64,000 nucleotides of DNA from Rhodoblastus acidophilus (GCF_900187365.1 NZ_FYDG01000005.1:62001-126000); one strand, 5' to 3'. Shown: positions 16,766 through 28,741, counted from the stretch's first letter. Numbers and translations: made by a program. Notes: generated from the sequence alone by a model not told the origin.

Positions 16766-19288
16766 TTAATTTTTTGTGTCTTTGACTATGTCTTGGACGG
16801 CGGCGCGCGAAAAAGCCGGCGGCGCCAGCGCCCGCAAATAAGGCTCGAGCGCGGCCACGTCGAGCGGAACCGACGAGGCCGGCGGCGTCATCTTGAGCCC
16901 GGCCTCGGCGAAGGCGCGGAAAATGGCGAAATGCAGGTCGCTCCGCACCCGCGCGGCGCGGTCGACGTCCTCGACGAAGCAGTAAAGCTCGAATTCCAGC
17001 ATGGGGCCGAAGCGGACGAACAAAGCGAAGGGCGCGGGAAAACCCACCACCTCGTCATGCGCGCGCGCGGTGTCCACCAGCAGCTGGCGCACTTTTTCCG
17101 GATCGGCGTCCCAATTGGCCTGAACCGGGATGACGACGCGGCCGACGCGGTCGAGCCGCACGAAATTCTTCACCACGCCGGTGATCATATTGCCGTTGGG
17201 CACGATGGTGGTGGCGCGGTCGGCGGTCTGGATCTCGGTGGCGCGGATGTTGATGCGCCGCACCGTGCCGGTTTCGCCGCCGACCACCACGAGATCGCCG
17301 ACGCGGATGGCGCGCTCCCACATGATGATCAGGCCGGAGACGAAATTGGCGACCACGCCCTGCAGGCCGAGACCGATACCGACGGAGAGGGCGCCGGCGA
17401 CCAGCGCCAGCTTCTCCAGGCTGAAGCCGACATAGGACAAAGCCAGCCCCAGCGACAGGCCGACGCCGAGATAGCCGACGCTGGCGGAAATGGCGTCGCG
17501 CAGGCCCTGGTCGAGCTGGGTCAGCGGCAGATAGCGGTTTTCCAGCCAGTTGCGCACGGCGCCGGTGAGGCCGTAGCCCACGGCGAAGAACACCAGCGCC
17601 AGCACCACGCTCCACAGCGAGATCGACATGTCCCCGAGCTTGACGCCGAAGAACAAGGATTGCGCCGCGCCGATCATGTCATGCGACTGGATGCCCCAGG
17701 GCGCCAGCACCAGCATCACCGCCGCCGCCGCCAGCGCCACCGTGATCAGGCCCGACAGCAGCACGCCGATCTGTTGCAGGCTCTCGCGGCCCACGCCGAT
17801 GGTGGCCGTCAGGCTGCGGCTCATGCGCGAGGTCGGGCGGAACGCCTGCTCCAGCGCGCCGTCGCTGAGCTTGAGCAGCAGGAACAGCAGGGCGCCGACG
17901 AAGGCCATCCAGGCCATCTGATTGACCAGAAAGGCGGAGAGCGCGACATAGCCGGAGACGGCGGCGCCGAGAATGGCGAAAGTGGCGAGCCAGGTCAGCA
18001 GCCGGATCGGCGCCCAGAACGGGGATTCGTCGACGATGTTGGCCGGGCGCGCCCCGTCCTCGCCCTTGGCGTCGGGCGACATGATGATGCCGTAGAGCCC
18101 GCGCGCCAGGATCAGCCCGACCAGCAGGGCGAACAGGCCGCGCGCGGCCACCGACACCTGCAGCGAGGCGCCGACCGTCTCCGCCAGCACTTCGATGATG
18201 CGCCCGACGCAGGCCACGCCCATCAGGGTGAGGATCAGCCGGGAGAGGCGGCGCGCGACGCGGTCGGACAAATCGATCGGACGCCAGAAGCCGCGATAGG
18301 GCGCGAGCACCGCCGTGATCATGCCCGCCGTCACGGCGAGCCGCGCGGCCAGCCCGACCATTGTGAAGCCGAGATTCTGCAATTGCGGATCGGACACCCC
18401 GAGCCAGTTGACCAGCGCGAACAGGGCGCCGAGCGCGCCGAGCGGCGGGACCATCACGGCCAGCCCGCTCCACAGCGCGGCGACGCTCAGGCGCAGCGCG
18501 TTCAATTCGCGCTGCGGCTTGGCCTTGGGCAGCAGGCGCAAAATCGCCACCACGGCCCAGGCGGCGCTGAACACGATCAGCGCCAGCAGGCCCGCGGCCA
18601 TCGCCGCCTTCGAGCCGGTCACGTTATATTGCAGCTGGCGGAGCAATTCGGCGAAAACCGCCCGGGTCGAGGCGAAGTCGCGCGGGGCCTCCTGCGCCAC
18701 GTCGACCCACAGCGCCGGCGCGACAATGCTCTGGCTGGCCTGGAACACCGAACTGGTGAACAGGGCGCGGCGGCGCTCGCCGATCTGGGCGGCGAGCTGT
18801 TCGGCCTGCACCTGCAGCAGCTTGGCGCGCTTGGCCAGATCGTCGAAACTCGCCTGCTGCTTGAGCTGCTCCTTACGGTCCTGCGCGATCTTGGGATCTT
18901 CGGGCGCCTGATCGGCGGCGTCCTTGTCCGGCGGCGGGCCAAGCTGCTCCAGCCTGAGCTTGGTGGCGGCCTGCTTGGGCGCGACCTCGGCGGCGACGCC
19001 GAGCACCTGATTGAGGATCGGGTCGATCTCGCCGCGCCATTTCAGCAGATCGGGATCGGCGACGTTTTCGGCGGCGAGCGCGGCGGTGATCTTGTCCAGC
19101 CCCGCCTTGGCCGCGTCCAGCCGCTCCGAAGGGGGCGCGTTGGCGGCCGGCGCTTCGGCCGGAGCGTCATCCGCCTGCGCCTGCGCCTGGGCCGGCGGCG
19201 CGGACCGGGCCGTCGACCGGGGTTCGGCGGCCAGCGCGGGCGCGGCGAGCGAAAACAGCAACAATAGGGCGGCAAGCCATCGGGTCAC
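16766..19288 (-). CDS. MscS-family mechanosensitive channel with DUF3772 N-domain
   Basis: An 840-residue mechanosensitive ion channel of the large MscS subfamily. A signal peptide (MTRWLAALLLLFSLAAPALAA) is followed by a periplasmic coiled-coil region of about 200 residues (DUF3772-like, LEQLGPPPDKDAADQ...), then about ten membrane segments. The pore helix and beta domain are of MscS type (GIGLGLQGVVANFVSGLIIMWERAIRVGDLVVVGGETGTVRRINIRATEIQTADRATTIVPNG). The chosen start is GTG at 19288, behind AGGATTTTCGCC; it begins the signal peptide. The open frame continues far upstream across epmB without any family match. It sits 19 bases after epmB and may share its transcript. Confidence 0.87.
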   Translation of the reverse strand: MTRWLAALLLLFSLAAPALAAEPRSTARSAPPAQAQAQADDAPAEAPAANAPPSERLDAAKAGLDKITAALAAENVADPDLLKWRGEIDPILNQVLGVAAEVAPKQAATKLRLEQLGPPPDKDAADQAPEDPKIAQDRKEQLKQQASFDDLAKRAKLLQVQAEQLAAQIGERRRALFTSSVFQASQSIVAPALWVDVAQEAPRDFASTRAVFAELLRQLQYNVTGSKAAMAAGLLALIVFSAAWAVVAILRLLPKAKPQRELNALRLSVAALWSGLAVMVPPLGALGALFALVNWLGVSDPQLQNLGFTMVGLAARLAVTAGMITAVLAPYRGFWRPIDLSDRVARRLSRLILTLMGVACVGRIIEVLAETVGASLQVSVAARGLFALLVGLILARGLYGIIMSPDAKGEDGARPANIVDESPFWAPIRLLTWLATFAILGAAVSGYVALSAFLVNQMAWMAFVGALLFLLLKLSDGALEQAFRPTSRMSRSLTATIGVGRESLQQIGVLLSGLITVALAAAAVMLVLAPWGIQSHDMIGAAQSLFFGVKLGDMSISLWSVVLALVFFAVGYGLTGAVRNWLENRYLPLTQLDQGLRDAISASVGYLGVGLSLGLALSYVGFSLEKLALVAGALSVGIGLGLQGVVANFVSGLIIMWERAIRVGDLVVVGGETGTVRRINIRATEIQTADRATTIVPNGNMITGVVKNFVRLDRVGRVVIPVQANWDADPEKVRQLLVDTARAHDEVVGFPAPFALFVRFGPMLEFELYCFVEDVDRAARVRSDLHFAIFRAFAEAGLKMTPPASSVPLDVAALEPYLRALAPPAFSRAAVQDIVKDTKN

Positions 19289-19307
19289 GGCGAAAATCCT
19301 TTTGGCG

Positions 19308-20378
19308 TCAGGTCTGCGGGCTTCCGCTTTGCCCAACCGAATCGACGTAATCATGACGGATTCCCCGCCAATCTTCGACCGACCAACCCTGAGCCTCGCG
19401 ATGAAAATAAGCCGGCCCCGCCGGCGACTTGCCATGGCCGCCGGGAATATCGACCACATAAGCCGGCTGACAGAGGCCTGATACACGGCCGAGCAGGCCG
19501 CGCACAAGCGCCTGGCCCTCGGCGAGCGGCAGCCGGAAATGCGACGTGCCCGGCGCGAGATCGCCATGGTGCAGGTAATAGGGCTTGATCCGCGTTTCGA
19601 CAAAGGCGCGCATCAGCGCCGCCAGCGTCTCCACATCGTCGTTGACCCCGCGCAGCAGCACGCTCTGGCTCACCAGCGCCACGCCCGCCTCGCTCAGCCG
19701 GGCGCAGGCGGCGCGCGCCTCCGGCGTCAATTCGCGGGGATGATTGGCGTGGATGGCGACATAGACGGTCTTGCCGCTGTCGGTCAGCGCGGCGATCAGC
19801 TCCGGCGTGACCCGTTCCGGCGTCAGCACGGGCACGCGCGAATGCGCCCGCAGGATTTTGACATGGGGCAATGCGGCGAGACGGCGCGACACATCCGCCA
19901 GACGGCGCGGCGAAACCGCCAGCGGATCGCCGCCGGTGAGAATGACCTCCCACACCTCGTCATGCCCGGCGAGATAGGCGAGCGCGGCGTCGAGCGCGGC
20001 GGCGTCGAGCACGCCCTCGGTCCCCGCCCCGACGCTGGCGCGGCGAAAGCAGAACCGGCAATAGACCGGGCAGACGCTGGCGAGCTTGATCAGCACGCGG
20101 TCGGGATAACGGTGAATCAGCCCCCTGACAGGCTCATGCGAATGGTCGCCGATCGGATCGGCGTTTTCCTCCGGCAAGTCGCGCAATTCTTCCGGGCGCG
20201 GCAGGAATTGGCGGCCGATCGGGTCGTCGGGACGGCCGATCAGGCGCGCGGCGGCCGGCGGCACGGCGACGCTGTAGCGCGCCGCGACCTCGGCCAGCGC
20301 CGGCGCATCCGCGCGGTCGATCAGACCGGCCTCGACCAGTTCCTCGACCGTCGTCATCGTCCGCTGCGACACATTCAT
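19308..20378 (-). CDS. epmB: EF-P lysine 2,3-aminomutase (radical SAM)
   Basis: EpmB converts (S)-alpha-lysine to (R)-beta-lysine, the group that EpmA then places on EF-P. The 356-residue protein has the radical SAM cluster CPVYCRFCFRR (CxxxCxxC) and the substrate region RPDDPIGRQFLPRPEELRDLPEE. KILRAHSRVP follows further along. It lacks the long C-terminal extension of clostridial lysine aminomutase, as expected for EpmB. Its ATG at 20378 overlaps the epmA stop by 4 bases, so the two are coupled, with efp divergent next to them. Assignment is strong because of this context. Confidence 0.9.
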   Translation of the reverse strand: MNVSQRTMTTVEELVEAGLIDRADAPALAEVAARYSVAVPPAAARLIGRPDDPIGRQFLPRPEELRDLPEENADPIGDHSHEPVRGLIHRYPDRVLIKLASVCPVYCRFCFRRASVGAGTEGVLDAAALDAALAYLAGHDEVWEVILTGGDPLAVSPRRLADVSRRLAALPHVKILRAHSRVPVLTPERVTPELIAALTDSGKTVYVAIHANHPRELTPEARAACARLSEAGVALVSQSVLLRGVNDDVETLAALMRAFVETRIKPYYLHHGDLAPGTSHFRLPLAEGQALVRGLLGRVSGLCQPAYVVDIPGGHGKSPAGPAYFHREAQGWSVEDWRGIRHDYVDSVGQSGSPQT

Positions 20379-21406
20379 ACCCTCGCCACCGGCGCCCAGA
20401 TCACCTGGTCGATGGTTTCGGCCCGCGTCGCCAGCATCACCAGACGGTCGAGCCCGAGCGCGGCGCCGCTCGACGGCGGCATGAACGCCAGCGCCTGCAA
20501 AAAGTCCTCATCGAGCGGATAGGCCTCGCCATAGATGCGGCGGCGTTCGGCCATGTCGGCGGCGAAGCGGCGGCGCTGCTCGGCGGGGTCGATCAATTCG
20601 CCAAACGCGTTGGCCAGCTCGACGCCGCAGCCGTAAAGCTCGAACCGCTCGGCGAAGCGCGGATCGCACGGCTTGCGCCGCGCCAGCGCCGCCTCGCTGG
20701 CGGGATAGTCGATCAGCGCGGCGACGCGGCCCTCGCCGAGGTTCGGCTCGATCTTGTCCGACAGGATCTTGCTGAACAGATCGGACCAGTGATCGTCGGG
20801 CGCGACGCGCAGGCCAAGCCGCAACGCCTCCGCCGCCAGGGCGTCGCGATCGTCGAGCACGGACACGAGGTCGATCCCGGCGAAACGCGCGAAAGCCTCG
20901 GTCACCGACACCACCTCCGGCTCGGCGAACGGATCGAGGCTCTTGCCGCCAAAACCGAACGTTTTTACGCCCACAGCCTCGGCGGCGGTTTGCAGGATCG
21001 CGGCGCAATCGTCGATCAGCGTCCTATAGCTGGCGCCGGCGCGATACCATTCCAGCATGGTGAATTCGGGATGGTGCAGTTTGGTCCGCTCGCCGTTGCG
21101 GAACACATGGGCGAGCGCGAAAATCCGCCGCTCCCCCGCCGCCAGCAGTTTCTTGCAGTCGAATTCCGGCGAGGAATGCAGATAAAGCTGTTGCGAGACG
21201 CCGCCGGGGGCGGAAAACTGCGTGGCGAACCCGGCGATATGGGTTTCGTTGCCTGGGGAAACCTGCAAAGCGGACGGCTCGATCTCGACAAAATCGCGCG
21301 CGGCGAAAAAGCCGCGCAGGGCCGCGACGATGCGCGCCCGCTGCAACAGGCGCGTCCGCCGCCCCGCGTGAAAATCCTCGCCCCAGAAGGGGTTTTGCCG
21401 GCGCAT
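20375..21406 (-). CDS. epmA: EF-P--(R)-beta-lysine ligase (class II LysRS-like)
   Basis: EpmA (GenX/PoxA/YjeA) joins beta-lysine to the conserved lysine of elongation factor P. The 343-residue protein is a LysRS catalytic core without the anticodon-binding domain. Motif 2 is [23 protein letters not shown], and motif 3 [13 protein letters not shown] is near the end. The start is the ATG at 21406. It is transcribed away from efp with 146 bases between them. No epmC hydroxylase is seen, which fits most bacteria outside gammaproteobacteria. Confidence 0.92.
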   Translation of the reverse strand: MRRQNPFWGEDFHAGRRTRLLQRARIVAALRGFFAARDFVEIEPSALQVSPGNETHIAGFATQFSAPGGVSQQLYLHSSPEFDCKKLLAAGERRIFALAHVFRNGERTKLHHPEFTMLEWYRAGASYRTLIDDCAAILQTAAEAVGVKTFGFGGKSLDPFAEPEVVSVTEAFARFAGIDLVSVLDDRDALAAEALRLGLRVAPDDHWSDLFSKILSDKIEPNLGEGRVAALIDYPASEAALARRKPCDPRFAERFELYGCGVELANAFGELIDPAEQRRRFAADMAERRRIYGEAYPLDEDFLQALAFMPPSSGAALGLDRLVMLATRAETIDQVIWAPVARV

Positions 21407-21552
21407 TGCGAAAACCTCGGGGTTTGCGACAAACGATTGCTTTGCGACGCGGGTTGTTTATAGGTGACGCCGCTCTTTTCAAAAGGTCCATAGACCCGAC
21501 GGCCGGTTGCATCAACCGCACGCAAACCGTCGCTCGCCAAGGAAGTCGCAAC

Positions 21553-22122
21553 GTGAGGATCATCGCCAGCAATGTCCGCAAGGGCAACATCATCGAGCAC
21601 GAGGACGGCAACCTCTATGTCGTGCTGAGCGCCGAAAGCTTCTTCCCGGGCAAGGGCACGCCGACCACCCAGATCGACATGCGCCGCCTGTCCGACGGCA
21701 ACAAGACCTCCGTGCGCTACAAGACCACCGAACAGGTCGAGCGCGCCCATGTCGAGGACATGAACTTCTCGTATCTGTACGCCGACGGCGACGGCTTCAC
21801 CTTCATGAACGACGACAATTACGAGCAGGTCATCGTGCCGCAGGACGTGATCGGCGAGCAGTCGGCCTATCTGCAGGAAGGCATGAAGTGCATCCTGTCG
21901 ATCTTCAACGGCGTCGCCGTCGCGATCCAGCTGCCGGCGCGCGTGACGCTGGAAGTGATCGAGACCGAGCCGGTGGTGAAGGGCCAGACCGCGTCGTCGT
22001 CCTACAAGCCGGCCAAGATGGACAACGGCCTGCGCGTGATGGTGCCGCCGCATATCGGCGTGGGCACCCGCATCGTCGTCCTCACCGAGGACAACACCTA
22101 TGTCGAGCGCGCCAAGGACTGA
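21553..22122 (+). CDS. efp: Translation elongation factor P
   Basis: EF-P rescues ribosomes stalled at polyproline stretches. The 189-residue protein starts at GTG 21553 behind GGAAG, giving [12 protein letters not shown]; the frame is open further upstream but has no start that fits the family. The acceptor lysine is Lys34 in the loop PGKG, the residue modified by EpmA. The C-terminal OB domains end [20 protein letters not shown]. The length equals that of known EF-Ps. It is next to and divergent from epmA and epmB, which is direct support for the modified form. Confidence 0.95.
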   Translation: MRIIASNVRKGNIIEHEDGNLYVVLSAESFFPGKGTPTTQIDMRRLSDGNKTSVRYKTTEQVERAHVEDMNFSYLYADGDGFTFMNDDNYEQVIVPQDVIGEQSAYLQEGMKCILSIFNGVAVAIQLPARVTLEVIETEPVVKGQTASSSYKPAKMDNGLRVMVPPHIGVGTRIVVLTEDNTYVERAKD

Positions 22123-22128
22123 GGTTGC

Positions 22129-22155
22129 GGCTGGGGCCGCAGCCCCAGCCTTCTT

Positions 22156-22156
<1 letters not shown>
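22129..22156 (+). terminator. Intrinsic terminator of efp
   Basis: The perfect 9-bp stem GGCTGGGGC/GCCCCAGCC with loop CGCA is followed by TTCTTTC. It lies 6 bases after the efp stop and ends at the stop of the convergent hslU. Confidence 0.75.
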
Positions 22157-23457
<1,301 letters not shown>

Positions 23458-23473
23458 GGCTTCGTCCTGTCGG

Positions 23474-24040
23474 TCAGAGCGAATCGAGGCTTTCGACCAC
23501 GAGATTGGTGTTGGTGTAAACGCAAATGTCGGCGGCGATCAGCAGGGCGCGGCGCGCGATGGTTTCCGCGTCGAGATCGGTGTCGAGCAGCGCCCGCCCG
23601 GCGGCCAGCGCGTAATTGCCGCCCGAGCCGATGCCCGCCACGAAGCCGCCGTCCTGCGGCTCCGGCTCCAGCACGTCGCCGGCGCCGGTCAGCACCAGCG
23701 CGCTGGTCTTGTCGGCCACCAGCATCATGGCTTCGAGCTTGCGCAAATAGCGGTCGGTGCGCCAGTCCTTGGCCAGTTCGACGCAGGCGCGCAGCAATTG
23801 TCCGGCATATTGCTCAAGCTTGGCCTCAAGCCGCTCGCACAGGGTGAAGGCGTCCGCCGTGGCGCCGGCGAAGCCGATGATCACCTGGCCCTTGCCGAGC
23901 CGGCGCACTTTTCGGGCGTTGCCCTTGATGATGGTCTGGCCCAGACTGACCTGCCCGTCGCCGGCGATCACCGTCTTTCCGTTCTTGCGCACCATGACGA
24001 TGGTGGTGGCGTGCATCGAGGAGGAAGTGTCGTCCGCCAT
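23474..24040 (-). CDS. hslV: ATP-dependent protease peptidase subunit HslV
   Basis: HslV forms the double-hexamer proteolytic chamber with an N-terminal threonine nucleophile. The 188-residue precursor starts at ATG 24040 behind GGAG, and its first ten residues ([10 protein letters not shown]) would be removed before the catalytic Thr of ATTIVMV. The chain includes [22 protein letters not shown] and [14 protein letters not shown]. The longer in-frame reading upstream lacks family match. It is divergent from hisB, 160 bases apart, a common arrangement in Hyphomicrobiales. Confidence 0.95.
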   Translation of the reverse strand: MADDTSSSMHATTIVMVRKNGKTVIAGDGQVSLGQTIIKGNARKVRRLGKGQVIIGFAGATADAFTLCERLEAKLEQYAGQLLRACVELAKDWRTDRYLRKLEAMMLVADKTSALVLTGAGDVLEPEPQDGGFVAGIGSGGNYALAAGRALLDTDLDAETIARRALLIAADICVYTNTNLVVESLDSL

Positions 24041-24200
24041 GGGCTCTCCATTGCGGCGCCAAGGGGACTTCCGTTGTCTGGGCCGCGCTTTCCCCTGCGC
24101 ATCTATTGCGCGGGAACAAGGCTTGCAAGCCCTGTCCAACACAGTGGCGCCCGCGCCGTCCATTTGCTAAAGAGAAATTTCCGCTGGAGCTGGAGTCCCA

Positions 24201-24791
24201 ATGACGCGACAAGCTGAAATCACGCGCAAAACCAAGGAAACGGAGATTTCCGTGCGGATTTGCGTGGACGGAGCCGGCTTGAGCGCGATTTCGACCGGCG
24301 TCGGCTTCTTCGACCACATGCTCGACCAGCTCGCCCGCCATTCGCTGATGGATCTCGAAATCTCGGCCAAGGGCGACCTGCATATCGACCAGCATCACAC
24401 CGTCGAGGACGTCGGCATCGCGCTGGGCCAGGCGTTGCGCAAGGCGCTGGGCGAATTGCGCGGCATCGTCCGCTACGCCGACGCGCTGATTCCCATGGAC
24501 GAGACGCTGACGCGCGTGGCGCTGGACATTTCGGGACGCCCGTTCCTGGTGTTCAAGACCGCGTTCGGCGCCGCCAAGATCGGCGAATTCGACACCGAAC
24601 TGGTGCGCGAGTTCTTCCAGGCTTTCGCCCTGAACGCCGGAATCACCCTGCACATCGAGACGCTTTACGGCGTCAACAACCACCATATCGCCGAATCCTG
24701 CTTCAAGGGCGTCGCGCGGGCGATCGGCCGGGCGGTTGCCATTGACGCGCGGCAGGCCGATAAAATTCCCTCGACGAAGGGAGCGCTCTGA
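24201..24791 (+). CDS. hisB: Imidazoleglycerol-phosphate dehydratase
   Basis: HisB performs the seventh step of histidine synthesis. The 196-residue protein is the single-domain form without the phosphatase half. It has the metal-binding signatures [26 protein letters not shown] and [17 protein letters not shown]. The ATG at 24201 follows GGAG in the upstream region. It leads an operon with hisH, hisA, hisF, hisE and coaA, interrupted by a DUF2628 gene. Confidence 0.96.
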   Translation: MTRQAEITRKTKETEISVRICVDGAGLSAISTGVGFFDHMLDQLARHSLMDLEISAKGDLHIDQHHTVEDVGIALGQALRKALGELRGIVRYADALIPMDETLTRVALDISGRPFLVFKTAFGAAKIGEFDTELVREFFQAFALNAGITLHIETLYGVNNHHIAESCFKGVARAIGRAVAIDARQADKIPSTKGAL

Positions 24792-24806
24792 ACGAGCGAA
24801 ACGCCA

Positions 24807-25205
24807 TTGTTTCTGTATTCCGTTTTCCAGCCGGCGGGCGCGCGAGAAAGCGCCGCCGAAGGCGCGGTTTTCGTCCGCCAGGGTTTCGACCGCCTGGCCT
24901 TCCTGCTGACCCCGGTCTGGGCGATCCGGCATCGCCTGTGGCGCATGTTGGGCCTGTGGGCGCTGTGGGCGGTGGTTGTCGCAGCCCTCGCCGCCGCGCT
25001 GCGGCTCGACGGCGCCGTGGCGACGCTGGTTTACACCCTGGGCGCGCTGGGCTTCGGCCTGGAGGCCGACCGGGCCCGCGAGGAGGCGCTGGCGCGGAAA
25101 GGCCTGCTGTTGCAGGGCCTGAGCCTTGGCGAAACCGCCGGCGACGCCGAACGTATCTATTTCGATCGATTTCTCAACATGAACGCGCAGGAGCAGCGGC
25201 CGTGA
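24807..25205 (+). CDS. DUF2628 membrane protein
   Basis: A 132-residue small membrane protein with two hydrophobic segments: about residues 46-68 ([22 protein letters not shown]) and a second in 70-85. The N-terminus [11 protein letters not shown] and the segment [26 protein letters not shown] are typical of DUF2628. The start is TTG at 24807. It sits between hisB and hisH and overlaps the hisH start (GTGA), so it is co-transcribed with the his genes. Function is unknown; this placement recurs in alphaproteobacteria. Confidence 0.75.
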   Translation: MFLYSVFQPAGARESAAEGAVFVRQGFDRLAFLLTPVWAIRHRLWRMLGLWALWAVVVAALAAALRLDGAVATLVYTLGALGFGLEADRAREEALARKGLLLQGLSLGETAGDAERIYFDRFLNMNAQEQRP

Positions 25206-25852
25206 GCGTCGCCATTATCGATTATGGCTCGGGCAACCTTCATTCGGCCCTCAAGGCGTTCGAACGCGCCGCCCGCGAATCCGGGCTCGACAACGCCATT
25301 CGCGTGGTCCGCGATCCCGACGCGCTGCGTTCGGCCGACCGCGTCGTGCTGCCCGGCGTCGGCGCTTTCGCGGATTGCCGGCGCGGCCTGCTGGCGACCG
25401 ACGGCATGTTCGAGGCGCTCACCGAATGCGTGCAAAAGCGCGCGACGCCGTTTCTCGGCATTTGCGTCGGCATGCAATTGCTGGCCGACCGGGGGCTGGA
25501 GCATGGCGTCACCCCCGGCCTCGGCTGGATCGGCGGCGAGGTCGCCCCGATCGAGCCGAACAACCCGGCGCTGAAAATTCCGCATATGGGCTGGAACAGT
25601 TTGACGCCCAACGGCGATCATCCCTTGCTCGCTGACATTCCGACCGGCGAAGCCGGCCTGCACGCCTATTTCGTGCATTCCTATTATTTCCGCGCCAAAG
25701 ATCCCGCGCATGTGCTGGCCACCACCGATTACGGCGAGCCCCTGACCGCCATGATCGGGCGCGACAATATCGTCGGCCTGCAATTCCATCCTGAAAAGAG
25801 CCAGACCATGGGTCTGCGGCTGATTTCCAATTTCCTGAGGTGGCGCCCGTGA
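25202..25852 (+). CDS. hisH: Imidazole glycerol phosphate synthase, glutamine amidotransferase subunit
   Basis: HisH supplies ammonia from glutamine to HisF. The 216-residue protein starts GTG ([15 protein letters not shown]). It has the nucleophile Cys in [15 protein letters not shown], and the catalytic His and Glu in [13 protein letters not shown]. The start overlaps the DUF2628 stop, and the stop overlaps the hisA start by 4 bases. Confidence 0.96.
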   Translation: MSVAIIDYGSGNLHSALKAFERAARESGLDNAIRVVRDPDALRSADRVVLPGVGAFADCRRGLLATDGMFEALTECVQKRATPFLGICVGMQLLADRGLEHGVTPGLGWIGGEVAPIEPNNPALKIPHMGWNSLTPNGDHPLLADIPTGEAGLHAYFVHSYYFRAKDPAHVLATTDYGEPLTAMIGRDNIVGLQFHPEKSQTMGLRLISNFLRWRP

Positions 25853-26589
25853 TTCTGTTTCCGGCAATCGATCTGAAGGGCGGCCAGTGCGTGCGCCTGA
25901 TCCATGGCGACATGACGCAGGCCACCGTGTTCAACGACGACCCCGCCGCGCAAGCCGAGCGTTTCGAACAGCAGGGCTTTGAATATCTCCATGTCGTCGA
26001 TCTCGACGGCGCCTTCGCCGGAAAGCCGATGAACGGCGATGCGGTCGACGCCATTCTGGCGCGGCTGAAGAAAATGCCGGTCCAGCTCGGCGGCGGCATC
26101 CGCGACATGCGCACGGTCGATGGCTGGCTGAACAAGGGCGTCGCCCGCGTCATCATCGGCACCGCCGCCGTGCGAGACCCTGCTTTCGTGCGCGAGGCCT
26201 CGCGGCTGCACCCCGGCCAGATCGCGGTGGGCGTGGACGCCCGCGACGGCCTGGTCGCCGTGGACGGCTGGGCCAAGTCCTCGGAGCTGACCGCCGTCGA
26301 ACTGGGCAAACGGTTCGAGGACGCCGGCGTCGCCGCCATCATCTACACCGACATTTCGCGTGACGGCGTGCTGAAGGGTTTGAACATCGAGGCCACGCTG
26401 GCTTTGGCCGAGGCGCTGAAAATTCCGGTGATCGCCTCGGGCGGCCTCGCCTCGATCGCCGACATCGAGCGGCTGCTGCAGCCCGATTGCGCCAAACTCG
26501 CCGGCGCCATCACCGGACGCGCGCTCTACGACGGCCGGCTCGACCCGCAGCAGGCGCTCGACCTGATCAAATCCCGCAAGGTCGCATAA
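25849..26589 (+). CDS. hisA: Phosphoribosylformimino-5-aminoimidazole carboxamide ribotide isomerase
   Basis: HisA is a (beta-alpha)8-barrel that isomerises ProFAR. The 246-residue protein begins [17 protein letters not shown] with the catalytic Asp in AIDLKGG and the second Asp in [12 protein letters not shown]. The GTG at 25849, after GAGG, is preferred over the GTG at 25840, which adds three residues. It overlaps hisH and is followed 11 bases later by hisF. Confidence 0.95.
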   Translation: MILFPAIDLKGGQCVRLIHGDMTQATVFNDDPAAQAERFEQQGFEYLHVVDLDGAFAGKPMNGDAVDAILARLKKMPVQLGGGIRDMRTVDGWLNKGVARVIIGTAAVRDPAFVREASRLHPGQIAVGVDARDGLVAVDGWAKSSELTAVELGKRFEDAGVAAIIYTDISRDGVLKGLNIEATLALAEALKIPVIASGGLASIADIERLLQPDCAKLAGAITGRALYDGRLDPQQALDLIKSRKVA

Positions 26590-26600
26590 GGAGAGGCGCA

Positions 26601-27383
26601 GTGCTCAAGGCCCGTGTCATCCCCTGCCTCGACGTCAAGGACGGACGCGTGGTCAAGGGGGTCAATTTCGTCGATCTGCGCGACGCCGGCGATCCCGTCG
26701 AATGCGCCGTCGCCTATGACGCCGCCGGCGCCGACGAATTGTGCTTCCTCGACATCACCGCCAGCCATGAGGAGCGCGGCGTGCTGCTCGACGTGGTCCG
26801 CCGCACCGCGGAGGCCTGCTTCATGCCGCTGACCGTCGGCGGCGGCGTCCGCACCATCGACGACATCCGCAACCTGCTGCTGGCCGGCGCCGACAAGGCT
26901 TCCATCATGACGGCGGCGGTTCACAACCGCGATTTCGTCCGCCAGGGCGCGGAAAAATTCGGCAGCCAGTGCATTGTCGTCGCCATCGACGCCAAGCAGG
27001 TCGGCCCCGGCAAATGGGAAATTTTCACGCACGGCGGCCGCCGCCCCACCGGCATTGACGCCGTGGCCTATGCGCAGGAAGTGACCGCGCTCGGCGCCGG
27101 CGAAATCCTGTTGACCTCGATGGACCGCGACGGCGCGAAATCGGGCTTCGACCTTGAGCTGACCCGCACCATCGCCGACGCCGTGTCCATTCCGGTGATC
27201 GCCTCCGGCGGCGTCGGCACGCTCGACCATCTGGTCGAAGGCATCCGCCAGGGTCACGCCAGCGCGGTGCTCGCCGCCTCGATCTTCCATTTCGGCGAAT
27301 TCACCATCGGCGAGGCCAAGTCTTATATGGCGAAGGCCGGCCTGCCGATGCGGCTCGATCCTCAAACCCAGACCGCCTCATGA
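26601..27383 (+). CDS. hisF: Imidazole glycerol phosphate synthase, cyclase subunit
   Basis: HisF forms the imidazole ring from PRFAR and ammonia. The 260-residue barrel starts GTG ([23 protein letters not shown]) behind AAGGAG. It has the catalytic Asp in CLDVKDG and the second Asp in [13 protein letters not shown]. The hisE start overlaps its stop (ATGA). Confidence 0.96.
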   Translation: MLKARVIPCLDVKDGRVVKGVNFVDLRDAGDPVECAVAYDAAGADELCFLDITASHEERGVLLDVVRRTAEACFMPLTVGGGVRTIDDIRNLLLAGADKASIMTAAVHNRDFVRQGAEKFGSQCIVVAIDAKQVGPGKWEIFTHGGRRPTGIDAVAYAQEVTALGAGEILLTSMDRDGAKSGFDLELTRTIADAVSIPVIASGGVGTLDHLVEGIRQGHASAVLAASIFHFGEFTIGEAKSYMAKAGLPMRLDPQTQTAS

Positions 27384-27712
27384 CCAAAGATTTCACTCTC
27401 GACGACCTCGCCGCGCTGATCGCCAGCCGCTCCCAGTCTTCCGCCGATAAATCCTACACAAAATCGCTGCTCGAGGCCGGCGTGACCCGCGTCGCCAAGA
27501 AATTCGGCGAGGAAGCCGTAGAAGCGGTGATCGCCGCCGTCGCGCGCGACAAGGTCGGGCTCAAGATGGAGGCCGCCGATGTGCTGTATCATCTATTGGT
27601 CTTGCTTCAAGACGGCGGCGTTCCGTTGCAGGATGTGATCCAGGAACTCGCCCGTCGCACCCAGCAATCGGGCCACCAGGAAAAGGCCTCCCGCGCCAGC
27701 CAGGGAGCGTGA
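27380..27712 (+). CDS. hisE: Phosphoribosyl-ATP pyrophosphatase
   Basis: HisE removes pyrophosphate from PR-ATP. The 110-residue all-helical MazG-like protein has the metal-binding acidic motifs [14 protein letters not shown] and [14 protein letters not shown]. It is a separate gene rather than fused to hisI. It overlaps hisF by 4 bases and precedes coaA by 16 bases. Confidence 0.94.
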   Translation: MTKDFTLDDLAALIASRSQSSADKSYTKSLLEAGVTRVAKKFGEEAVEAVIAAVARDKVGLKMEAADVLYHLLVLLQDGGVPLQDVIQELARRTQQSGHQEKASRASQGA

Positions 27713-27728
27713 ACGTCGGAGACGGAGA

Positions 27729-28718
27729 ATGGGCGTGGTCCAGATGGTCAGAGACATCCGCGCGGAAGCGCCGGTAGAACCGCGTCCCAGCCTTTCTCCC
27801 TTCCGCCGGTTCACCCGCCAGGAATGGGCCGGCCTGCGCGCCGACACGCCGATGACGCTGACCATCGACGACCTCAACCGGCTGCAGTCGATCAACGACC
27901 CCATTTCGATGGACGAGGTGGTGGCGATCTATCTGCCGCTGTCGCGCCTGCTGGCGCTCTATGTCGCGGCGACGCAAGGCCTGTTCAAGGCCACCCAGCG
28001 CTTTCTCGGCGCCGAGGGCAAGGTGCCGTATATTATCGGGGTCGCCGGCTCGGTCGCCGTGGGCAAATCGACCACCGCGCGCGTGCTGCAGGCGCTGCTG
28101 TCGCGCTGGCCCAACACCCCGAAAGTGGATTTGATCACCACCGACGGCTTCCTGCTGCCCAATTCCCAGCTCAAGCGGCGGCGCCTGATGGACCGCAAGG
28201 GGTTCCCGGAAAGCTACGACACCGCCCGGCTGCTGCGCTTCCTGTCGTCGGTCAAGGCCGGCGAAAGCCATGTCGAGGCGCCCGTCTATTCGCATCTGAC
28301 CTATGACATCGTGCCCGACGAGGTGATTTCTGTCGACCGGCCGGACATTCTGATCGTCGAGGGCGTTAACGTTCTGCTGCCGAGCCGTCCGCCGCGCGAC
28401 GGCAAGGAAACGCCGTTCATCTCGGATTTCTTCGATTTCTCCGTCTATCTGCATTCGGATGAAACCCTGCTGAAGAAATGGTACATTCAGCGCTTCATGC
28501 GGCTGCGCTCGACCATGTTCCGCGATCCCCGTTCCTATTTCACGCGTTATTCCGACATCAGCGACGAGGAGGCGGAGGCCATCGCCGTGGACATCTGGAA
28601 CCGCATAAACTTGCGGAATCTGCACGAAAACATCTTGCCGACGCGGGCGCGGGCGAGCTTGATTCTGACCAAGGGGCCCAGCCACCGTATCGAAGAGGTT
28701 GCGCTCCGAAAACTTTGA
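27729..28718 (+). CDS. coaA: Pantothenate kinase type I
   Basis: CoaA phosphorylates pantothenate, the first committed step of coenzyme A synthesis. The 329-residue protein has the P-loop [17 protein letters not shown] and the family motifs [27 protein letters not shown] and [10 protein letters not shown]. It ends with [11 protein letters not shown]. The ATG follows CGGAGA. It is at the end of the his operon, a conserved hisE-coaA pairing in Hyphomicrobiales. Confidence 0.95.
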   Translation: MGVVQMVRDIRAEAPVEPRPSLSPFRRFTRQEWAGLRADTPMTLTIDDLNRLQSINDPISMDEVVAIYLPLSRLLALYVAATQGLFKATQRFLGAEGKVPYIIGVAGSVAVGKSTTARVLQALLSRWPNTPKVDLITTDGFLLPNSQLKRRRLMDRKGFPESYDTARLLRFLSSVKAGESHVEAPVYSHLTYDIVPDEVISVDRPDILIVEGVNVLLPSRPPRDGKETPFISDFFDFSVYLHSDETLLKKWYIQRFMRLRSTMFRDPRSYFTRYSDISDEEAEAIAVDIWNRINLRNLHENILPTRARASLILTKGPSHRIEEVALRKL

Positions 28719-28741
28719 GCCCCGCGAATTGAAGGATTCGG

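Noticed and set aside
16256-19267. Plus-strand open frame of about 1000 codons opposite the MscS-type channel
   Set aside because: Antisense shadow: rich in Arg, Gln, His and Gly, with no domain or ribosome binding site.
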